Assembly: GCA_947176455.1 (NCBI GenBank)
Contig: CAMWQQ010000147.1
Span: forward strand, 1 to 5,124
DNA length: 5,124 nucleotides
Direction: 5' to 3'
Source of the DNA: an uncultured Odoribacter sp.
GTDB taxonomy: Bacteria > Bacteroidota > Bacteroidia > Bacteroidales > Marinifilaceae
Part shown: positions 1 through 4,752 of the stretch, piece after piece
How positions within the stretch are numbered: the stretch's first letter is position 1
Layout of the letters: the number at the start of each line of letters is the position of its first letter
Notes under the pieces: model-generated
Databases searched by the model: none
Seen by the model: the letters and a program-made list of their open reading frames with translations, nothing else
What the model was told of the DNA's origin: nothing
Position numbers and translations under genes: made by a program

Positions 1-46
1 GGAGCAGGCGTTTCATTGCCCAGTCGAAACGGATGTAATTTGCCAT
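1..46 (-). CDS. N-terminal fragment of Rpn/PD-(D/E)XK family nuclease-transposase-like protein (partial, runs off left edge)
   Basis: Reading leftward from an ATG at 46-44 gives MANYIRFDWAMKRLL, after which the window ends, so only 15 codons are visible. From memory of the family, this string (aromatic residue, I-R-F-D-W-A-x-K-R-L-L) is the characteristic start of a Bacteroidetes group annotated as Rpn family recombination-promoting nuclease/putative transposase (PDDEXK_2-like), whose full members are about 300 residues long. The catalytic PD-(D/E)XK residues lie outside the window and cannot be checked. The gene is on the same strand as the T9SS protein gene, with 61 bp between that gene's stop and this ATG, and it has a candidate promoter of its own. 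No Shine-Dalgarno is placed within 10 bases of the ATG. Genes of this family are often multicopy and degenerate, so it could be intact or a remnant. The identification rests on only 15 residues. Confidence 0.6.
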   Translation of the reverse strand, partial: MANYIRFDWAMKRLL

Positions 47-67
47 GGCTGTGGGATTTACCTCTTA

Positions 68-88
68 CAAAATAACGAATTTATTTTG
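68..88. repeat. Perfect 8-bp AT-rich inverted repeat between two minus-strand genes
   Basis: CAAAATAA (68-75) and TTATTTTG (81-88) are perfect reverse complements around a 5-base centre. The stem would have seven A-T pairs and one G-C pair and is not followed by a U-run on the minus strand, so it is a poor intrinsic terminator for the upstream T9SS gene. It could instead be a protein-binding palindrome, because it overlaps the candidate -7 element of the downstream gene. No other terminator-like structure is visible in the 47-107 gap. Confidence 0.4.
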
Positions 89-99
89 AAATAGACAAG
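68..99 (-). promoter_or_regulatory. Candidate Bacteroidetes-type promoter for the nuclease-like gene
   Basis: On the minus strand CTTG (99-96), a 20-base spacer and TTATTTTG (75-68) approximate the Bacteroidetes -33 TTTG / -7 TAnnTTTG promoter, with one mismatch in each element. The -7 end lies 21 bases before the ATG at 46, close to the 24 bases seen for the better promoter upstream of the T9SS gene. The -7 element is also one arm of an 8-bp inverted repeat (68-88). AT-rich sequence throws up such matches easily, so this is tentative. Confidence 0.3.
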
Positions 100-107
100 G
101 GCAAACC

Positions 108-1370
108 TCATCGAATCAGCATCAAAGCTCCTTTCTTGACGTAACGGGGGGGATTGTTTTTTTCAAGCCCGCGGGCGGTAATGATATAGTAGTAAGTCCC
201 CGGAGTCGCATACTTTCCGTTAATCCGTCCGTCCCAACCGCCATTGGGGTCGGACCATTCATAGACTTTCCGTCCCAAGCGGTTCAAAATCACCCCATGA
301 AAATGCTCAACCGACAACGCCATTACCATAAAAACATCGTTTTTTCCGTCACCATTCGGCGTAAAGACGTTCGGAACATCCACCTTGGATTCCACCACGT
401 TGACGTAATAAGCCTTCGACGTGTCCCGGCAGTGATTCCCCTCAATGTTCTCGGCTATCAACTGCACCTTGTACCGTCCCGTATGCTCATAGGTATAAGA
501 AAACTCCTTCTGCGTCCAGGTGCCAATCAGGCTGTCGGCAAGGTCGGGCACATATACGTTGTTCAGATCTGCGGTATCCTTAAACAACAACCATTCATAC
601 GACTGGGCATTCTTACTTTCTTCACCATTGAAAGAAACCTCCAAAGGCGCCTGTCCCATTTCCTCGTTCACCTCGCCCACCACATGAACCGTATTCATCA
701 GCTTCAATTCCGCCTCCGCTTTCGGAATCACCGAATGATATTCCACAGCCTCGCTTTCCCACGTCAAACCGAAACGGTCTTTTATCCTTACCAAACAAAA
801 CACATTATCGGAATAACCGGCGACCGACTGGCTCAATTCACGATATGCGTAATCTTTCAGCGACACCAACTGCCGTTCATTACCGTCCCAAATAACCCAA
901 CAATCCACATCCTTTAGACCACGATTTCCTCGAAATTCGGGCAAATCCAAATACTCAATCCGAATCTTGATTTCCTCGCAATTGAACACGTCACCCAGTT
1001 CAATTTTAAAATCCATAAAATCATAAAAGACATTGAAAACCGTTTCTACCGTCTCATGTCCTTCCTTGGTCGCCCACATCTTATAAAGTCCGCTACTCTG
1101 TAAATCAACCTCCAAACGAGTCGAATCCTCATAAGGCTCCACAATCTTTGACTCTCCCTCATAGCTCCAACCGAACTTCCAACCGCCACCGCCAGGCGTA
1201 AAAACAGCTCTTCCTGTCGGAGACGCATTCTTTTGCGGTAACCGAAGGACATATAACGGAGCCCCCTGAAAATTCTCCCAAGATACAGACTCAGTCCCTT
1301 CAATCCGCACCGACTGTGACATTCCGGCTACTGTTGCCAACCAAAAACAAAACAAGAATAAATATCTCAT
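108..1370 (-). CDS. Secreted Ig/PKD-like protein with T9SS type-B C-terminal sorting domain (gliding motility-associated CTD)
   Basis: A 420-residue protein. Residues 1-20 are a signal peptide (MRYLFLFCFW, then a hydrophobic stretch ending near AGMSQS). Residues about 21-118 and 119-215 read as two beta-rich Ig-like segments with no recognised enzyme motif. Residues about 222-327 resemble a PKD domain (PLEVSF, SYEW, then YTYEHTGRYKVQLIAEN). Residues about 332-420 are a type-B sorting domain: VPNVFTPNGDGKNDVF, NRLGRKVYEW, GGWDG, and the TPGTYYYIITARG strand. In known systems this domain directs export across the outer membrane by the type IX machinery, leaving the protein on the surface or released. 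The start is supported by AGGGA ending 6 bases before the ATG and by the signal peptide following immediately. The gene is divergent from pcrA, and nothing in the context tells its substrate or partner. The architecture is clear; the role (adhesin, matrix protein or other) is unknown. No truncation or frameshift is seen. Confidence 0.9.
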   Translation of the reverse strand: MRYLFLFCFWLATVAGMSQSVRIEGTESVSWENFQGAPLYVLRLPQKNASPTGRAVFTPGGGGWKFGWSYEGESKIVEPYEDSTRLEVDLQSSGLYKMWATKEGHETVETVFNVFYDFMDFKIELGDVFNCEEIKIRIEYLDLPEFRGNRGLKDVDCWVIWDGNERQLVSLKDYAYRELSQSVAGYSDNVFCLVRIKDRFGLTWESEAVEYHSVIPKAEAELKLMNTVHVVGEVNEEMGQAPLEVSFNGEESKNAQSYEWLLFKDTADLNNVYVPDLADSLIGTWTQKEFSYTYEHTGRYKVQLIAENIEGNHCRDTSKAYYVNVVESKVDVPNVFTPNGDGKNDVFMVMALSVEHFHGVILNRLGRKVYEWSDPNGGWDGRINGKYATPGTYYYIITARGLEKNNPPRYVKKGALMLIR

Positions 1371-1394
1371 AAGATTCCCTTTCTACTGATTGGA

Positions 1395-1426
1395 CAAACT
1401 TACAAATTAAAAATGACATACGGAAA
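1395..1426 (-). promoter_or_regulatory. Bacteroidetes promoter for the T9SS cargo gene
   Basis: On the minus strand TAAGTTTG (1402-1395) is an exact match to the -7 consensus TAnnTTTG. TTTC (1426-1423), one base off the -33 TTTG, lies 20 bases upstream of it. Transcription would start near 1388-1390, giving a leader of about 18-20 nt that still contains the AGGGA ribosome-binding sequence (1380-1376). Just upstream the strand reads TTTGCTTTGCTTTCC (1437-1423), so two exact TTTG copies sit 25 and 30 bases from the -7 element, too far for standard spacing. Confidence 0.6.
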
Positions 1427-1518
1427 GCAAAGCAAACCTATCCTCCCCCCCTAAGACATCGAATACCTAAAATGTTTCATCAGCAAATCAGAAACAAGAG
1501 AAAGATAAAGTCGGTTCA

Positions 1519-1533
1519 AAACGCAATGCGTTT
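1519..1533. promoter_or_regulatory. 15-bp palindrome upstream of pcrA, candidate operator
   Basis: AAACGCA (1519-1525), a central A, and TGCGTTT (1527-1533) form a perfect 7-bp-arm inverted repeat. It ends 12 bases before the candidate pcrA -7 element, so it covers the expected -33 region, a usual place for a repressor or activator site. As RNA it could not fold tightly because the loop is one base, which favours a DNA-binding site over a hairpin. It does not resemble the E. coli LexA box. The regulator is unknown and chance is possible. Confidence 0.35.
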
Positions 1534-1545
1534 GATAATATTCTT

Positions 1546-1553
1546 TAATTTTA
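1546..1553 (+). promoter_or_regulatory. Candidate -7 element for pcrA
   Basis: TAATTTTA followed by CCCC resembles the Bacteroidetes -7 TAnnTTTG with the final G replaced by A. No good TTTG lies 19-21 bases upstream, since that position is occupied by the 15-bp palindrome. Transcription would begin about 30 bases before the GTG start. It is the best plus-strand candidate in the 1371-1592 gap, but weak. Confidence 0.35.
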
Positions 1554-1592
1554 CCCCTCGAAAAACAAGGGATTGGATTAAACTGAAAGGAC

Positions 1593-3860
1593 GTGGATTT
1601 TCTAAATGAACTAAATGAGAACCAGCAGGCTGCGGTGCAAAACACCGAAGGTCCCGCACTGGTCATCGCCGGAGCAGGCTCCGGGAAAACCCGTGTGCTG
1701 ACCTATCGCATTGCCCAACTGTTAAGCCAGGGCGTACCGGCATACAAGATATTGGCACTGACCTTTACCAACAAAGCCGCCAGCGAAATGCAGAAACGTA
1801 TCTCCGGACTGGTCGGTTCGGAGATTGCCGCCAACCTGTGGATGGGAACGTTCCACTCCATTTTCGGCAAGATCCTGCGCATCGAGGCGGAAAAAGTGGG
1901 CTATACCTCCAGTTACACCGTCTACGACACCCAGGATGCCAAAAACCTGATAAAAAACATCGTCAAGGAACTAAAACTGGATGACAACTACAAGCCCAAC
2001 GTCGTTTTGGGACGTATCTCCATGGCGAAAAACAACCTGATTGTCGCCCAAAGTTACATCCAATCCTCCCGGATTCTGACAGAGGACAAATCCATGAAAC
2101 GACCGCTGTTGGGCGAAGTCTACAAAATCTACCAGCAACGGTGCCGCAACAGCAACGTCATGGATTTCGACGACCTGTTGCTACAAACCAACATCTTGTT
2201 TCGCGACTATCCGGACGTCCTTGCCAAATATCAGCAAAAGTTCGACTACATTTTGGTGGACGAGTACCAGGACACCAACTATGCGCAATACCTGATTATC
2301 AAGAAACTGGCGGAACGACACCACAACATTTGCGTGGTGGGCGATGATGCACAGAGCATCTACTCTTTCCGGGGCGCACGCATTGAAAATATCCTGAATT
2401 TCAAAAACGACTACCCGGAATACAAATTGTACAAGCTGGAACAAAATTACCGTTCCACCACCACCATCGTGGATGCCGCCAACTGCATCATCAGCAAAAA
2501 CAAGGAACAGATTCCGAAACGCACGTTCTCCCAAAACGAAGAAGGCGAAAAAATCAAAGTGCTCCGTGCCCTGTCCGACAAAGAGGAAGGTTTCCAGGTT
2601 GCCAACGAAATCTTCCGCCTGGCAAACTACGAGCAACAGGATTACAGCGACTTCGCCGTTCTCTACCGGACCAATGCCCAGTCGCGCATCCTGGAAGAGG
2701 CGCTCCGGAAACGGAACATCCCCTACAAAATACACGGCGGACAATCATTCTATCAACGCAAGGAAATCAAAGACTTGCTGGCTTATTTCCGACTCACCGT
2801 CAATCCCGACGATGAAGAGGCGTTCAGGCGAATCATCAATTATCCCCGGCGGGGTATCGGTGATTCCACCGTAGAAAGAATCAGGGAAATAGCCGCACAC
2901 AACCAGGTAAGCATGTGGGTGGTATTGTGCAACCTGGACAAAGTGACGGACTCCTTCAATGCCGGAACGATTGCCAAATTGCAGAAGTTCGGCAACATGA
3001 TCGCGCATTTCAAGGAACTGATTGCACAGGAAAACGCCTACGATGCCGCCGGCATCATCGCCCGTTCGTCCGGCATCATCGACGACCTTGCCACCGACGA
3101 CACCCCGGAAGGCGTCTCCAGGAAAGAAAACATACAGGAATTGCTGAACGCGATAAAAGAGTTCTGCGAAACCGCCTATCAAGAAGGCAGGGATGACAAA
3201 CTGCCCGCCTTTCTGGAAGGCGTCGCCCTGCTCACCGACCAGGATACTGAAAAAGAAGGAGACTGGAACAAAGTGACGCTGATGACGATTCACGCCGCCA
3301 AAGGACTGGAATTTGCCAATGTGTTCATCACCGGTATGGAAGAAGAGCTGTTTCCCGCCCAGCAATGCACATCGGTTCCCTCCGCCCTCGAAGAGGAGCG
3401 GCGACTCTTTTACGTGGCTCTCACCCGGGCGGAAAAACGGGCATTTCTCTCTTACTCCACCTCCCGATACAAAAACGGACAAATCATGTATCCCCGTCCT
3501 TCCCGATTCATTGATGAAATCGAACCTGAATTTCTGGACGGATACATCCCTTTGAGAAATGCTCCCTCCACTTTCAAACTCAAGAATATGCCTCCCGCCG
3601 GAAACGTAAAGAGGAACCCCGTCCCGTTGAATGCCGCCACCAAGCCAGACATTCCAGAACTGGACCGCTCCCGATTGCAACCCATTGACGCGAACCAGGT
3701 CGTTCCAGATATGATTATTTTTCACCCCACTTTCGGCACAGGAAAAGTCATCAGCATCGAAGGTCTGGGTGTCCAGAAAAAGGCGAAAGTGCTGTTTAAG
3801 GAAGGTGAAAGCAGAATATTGTTGTTAAAATTTGCAAAATTATTCGCACAACCGGATTAA
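1593..3860 (+). CDS. pcrA: UvrD/PcrA-family ATP-dependent 3'-5' DNA helicase
   Basis: A complete 755-residue superfamily 1A helicase, the usual length for PcrA/UvrD. Motifs in order: Q motif (LNENQQAAV, 7-15), Walker A AGAGSGKT (26-33), Ia ALTFTNKAA (55-63), Ib MGTFHS (84-89), Walker B LVDEYQDTN (221-229), III VVGDDAQSIYSFRGA (248-262), IV LEQNYRS (282-288), V TIHAAKGLEFANVF (565-578) and VI EEERRLFYVALTRAEK (600-615). The 2B region includes RRGIGDSTVERI (419-430). Residues about 703-750 (IIFHPTFGTGKV ... LLLKFAKL) match the C-terminal Tudor-like domain of PcrA, which in characterised homologues contacts RNA polymerase. By family it unwinds DNA in the cytoplasm during nucleotide excision and mismatch repair and clears replication-transcription conflicts. 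The start is a GTG: an in-frame TGA lies at 1584-1586 and no ATG precedes the Q motif. AAAGG (1586-1590) sits only 2 bases before it, a short spacing. All catalytic motifs are intact. Confidence 0.97.
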   Translation: MDFLNELNENQQAAVQNTEGPALVIAGAGSGKTRVLTYRIAQLLSQGVPAYKILALTFTNKAASEMQKRISGLVGSEIAANLWMGTFHSIFGKILRIEAEKVGYTSSYTVYDTQDAKNLIKNIVKELKLDDNYKPNVVLGRISMAKNNLIVAQSYIQSSRILTEDKSMKRPLLGEVYKIYQQRCRNSNVMDFDDLLLQTNILFRDYPDVLAKYQQKFDYILVDEYQDTNYAQYLIIKKLAERHHNICVVGDDAQSIYSFRGARIENILNFKNDYPEYKLYKLEQNYRSTTTIVDAANCIISKNKEQIPKRTFSQNEEGEKIKVLRALSDKEEGFQVANEIFRLANYEQQDYSDFAVLYRTNAQSRILEEALRKRNIPYKIHGGQSFYQRKEIKDLLAYFRLTVNPDDEEAFRRIINYPRRGIGDSTVERIREIAAHNQVSMWVVLCNLDKVTDSFNAGTIAKLQKFGNMIAHFKELIAQENAYDAAGIIARSSGIIDDLATDDTPEGVSRKENIQELLNAIKEFCETAYQEGRDDKLPAFLEGVALLTDQDTEKEGDWNKVTLMTIHAAKGLEFANVFITGMEEELFPAQQCTSVPSALEEERRLFYVALTRAEKRAFLSYSTSRYKNGQIMYPRPSRFIDEIEPEFLDGYIPLRNAPSTFKLKNMPPAGNVKRNPVPLNAATKPDIPELDRSRLQPIDANQVVPDMIIFHPTFGTGKVISIEGLGVQKKAKVLFKEGESRILLLKFAKLFAQPD

Positions 3861-3871
3861 ATGACATCCGG
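3852..3871 (+). terminator. Short hairpin over the pcrA stop codon, possible weak terminator
   Basis: CCGGAT (3852-3857) and ATCCGG (3866-3871) can pair as a 6-bp, mostly G-C stem with an 8-base loop that starts with the TAA stop. It is followed by an A-rich stretch, not a U-run, so it is not a canonical intrinsic terminator. No better terminator is visible before the next promoter at 3889. It may mark the pcrA 3' end or be incidental. Confidence 0.3.
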
Positions 3872-3888
3872 GGAACAAGTAAAAAACG

Positions 3889-3896
3889 TATATTTG
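3889..3896 (+). promoter_or_regulatory. Exact -7 element, probable promoter for the DUF4290-folK pair
   Basis: TATATTTG followed by CCCC is an exact TAnnTTTG -7 element in the form common before Bacteroidetes genes. The position 19-20 bases upstream (CATC/ATCC) does not match -33 TTTG. Transcription would begin about 3901-3905, leaving a leader of roughly 155 nt before the ATG at 4059. It lies 28 bases after the pcrA stop, so DUF4290-folK can be expressed separately from pcrA. Confidence 0.55.
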
Positions 3897-3908
3897 CCCC
3901 ATTAATCC

Positions 3909-3947
3909 AAGGTTCATAAACTTATTCACTTTTTCGGTAAGAACCTT
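3909..3947 (+). repeat. Inverted repeat (stem-loop) in the leader before DUF4290
   Basis: AAGGTTC (3909-3915) and GAACCTT (3941-3947) are perfect 7-bp arms separated by 25 bases. Inside, CTTA (3921-3924) can pair with TAAG (3938-3941), extending the stem past an internal bulge if the C3915-G3941 pair is given up. It begins only a few bases after the expected transcription start of the 3889 promoter, so it would fold at the 5' end of the mRNA. No U-run follows, so it is not a standard terminator. It matches no riboswitch class I recognise. Confidence 0.45.
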
Positions 3948-3952
3948 AAATT

Positions 3953-4015
3953 ATGATAGGGGACGGGGAAATCCGATATTCCGACATCAGAATAACTTAT
4001 ACACTAACATCCTGA
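3953..4015 (+). other. 20-codon mini-ORF in the DUF4290 leader (doubtful)
   Basis: ATG at 3953 opens a 20-residue reading frame (MIGDGEIRYSDIRITYTLTS) that stops with TGA at 4013-4015, between the leader inverted repeat and the DUF4290 start. There is no clear ribosome-binding sequence, no run of one amino acid as in classic attenuator peptides, and no membrane segment. It is recorded because it lies wholly in a leader of about 155 nt, but a chance ORF of this size is likely. The leader also carries an imperfect 8-base tandem repeat (TCCGATAT/TCCGACAT, 3972-3987). Confidence 0.12.
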
Positions 4016-4058
4016 AAGATTGCAGTCGACCTGCGGAAAAACAAAACCACAATCCATA

Positions 4059-4745
4059 ATGGAACAATTTGAATACAACACCCAAAAGAAGAAACTGTTA
4101 CTTCCGGAATACGGACGGAACATTCAGAAAATGGTTGATTACCTGCTGACCATTGAAGACCGGGAAGAAAGGACCAGAGCCGCCAAAACCGTCATCGACG
4201 TCATGGGCAATCTTTATCCGCATCTTCGAGACGTTCCTGATTTCAGACACAAGTTGTGGGACCACCTGGCCATCATGTCCGGATTCCAATTGGACATCGA
4301 CAGTCCTTATCCGCTTCCATCCATGGAGCAACTTCAGGAAAGACCCGAAAAACTGCCATACAACACAACCCACATCAAATACAAGCACTACGGGAAATTG
4401 GTGGAGAAACTCATCGAAGAAATCCGACAGCAGGAAGATCCCGAACAAAAAAGAGCGCTGATTGTCTTGACCGCCAACCACATGAAGAAATCTTTCTTGA
4501 CCTGGAACAAGGACAGCGTCGAAGACGAACAGATATACAATGACATCAACACGCTATTCGGTAGCACGCTGATTCTTCCCGAAGGCATGACCCTTTCCAA
4601 CCCCAAAGACCTGTTGCAAAAGAAAAGCAAACCCAGTTCCAACAAGCCGGCAAACAACAACAAAAATTACCAAAAGAACAACGGCAACAAAGGCAACAAC
4701 CGGCCGTTTTATAAAAAACAAAACAATCCCAACAACGGGAACTAA
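4059..4745 (+). CDS. DUF4290 domain-containing protein
   Basis: A 228-residue soluble protein with no signal peptide or membrane segment. Residues 1-175 match what I recall of the Bacteroidetes-specific DUF4290 family: EYNTQKKKLLLPEYGRNIQK near the start, TIEDREERTRAA (31-42), MGNLYPHLRDVPDFRHKLWDH (49-69), DSPYPLP (81-87), IKYKHYGK (106-113) and ANHMKKSFLTWNKDSVEDE (139-157). The function of this family is not established. Residues 188-228 form a low-complexity tail with 15 Asn, 9 Lys, 1 Arg and no acidic residue, probably disordered and able to bind nucleic acid (inference). The ATG at 4059 was chosen over an in-frame TTG at 4020 because the conserved region starts directly after it, although the TTG has GAAAGA just upstream and the ATG has no Shine-Dalgarno. 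The TTG start would add 13 residues containing no recognised motif. folK follows after 7 bases, suggesting one transcript. Confidence 0.88.
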   Translation: MEQFEYNTQKKKLLLPEYGRNIQKMVDYLLTIEDREERTRAAKTVIDVMGNLYPHLRDVPDFRHKLWDHLAIMSGFQLDIDSPYPLPSMEQLQERPEKLPYNTTHIKYKHYGKLVEKLIEEIRQQEDPEQKRALIVLTANHMKKSFLTWNKDSVEDEQIYNDINTLFGSTLILPEGMTLSNPKDLLQKKSKPSSNKPANNNKNYQKNNGNKGNNRPFYKKQNNPNNGN

Positions 4746-4752
4746 TCGGAGT

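Noticed and set aside
297..917. 206-codon plus-strand ORF opposite the T9SS cargo gene
   Set aside because: It is antisense to a gene with a signal peptide, PKD-like domain and sorting domain; its translation is His/Arg-rich with no recognisable domain.
1445..1451. Run of seven C in the intergenic region, a possible phase-variable tract
   Set aside because: It is short, lies outside any coding frame and outside the spacer of either candidate promoter, so slippage there has no evident effect.
1473..1496. Inverted repeat TGTTTC/GAAACA with a 12-base loop in the divergent intergenic region
   Set aside because: The arms are only 6 bp and AT-rich, it lies away from both candidate promoters, and no U-run follows. 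It is not distinguishable from chance.
1472..1609. 45-codon plus-strand ORF upstream of and overlapping the pcrA start, rich in Lys/Arg
   Set aside because: It has no ribosome-binding site, overlaps the candidate pcrA promoter and palindrome, runs 17 bases into pcrA in another frame, and resembles no protein I know. It is probably chance.
2181..3725. Long open frames opposite pcrA (187 and 326 codons on the minus strand)
   Set aside because: They lie entirely antisense to a helicase with all motifs intact, and their translations show no domain, only low-complexity hydrophobic/Gly-rich strings typical of codon shadows.
3861..3884. ATG immediately after the pcrA stop
   Set aside because: It encodes only seven residues before TAA, so it is not a credible gene.
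4020..4036. AGTCGACCTGC resembles the SalI-PstI part of a cloning-vector polylinker
   Set aside because: Only 11 bases match (4024-4034) and the flanks diverge on both sides, while the surrounding sequence is continuous with a genuine gene leader. Vector contamination is not supported.
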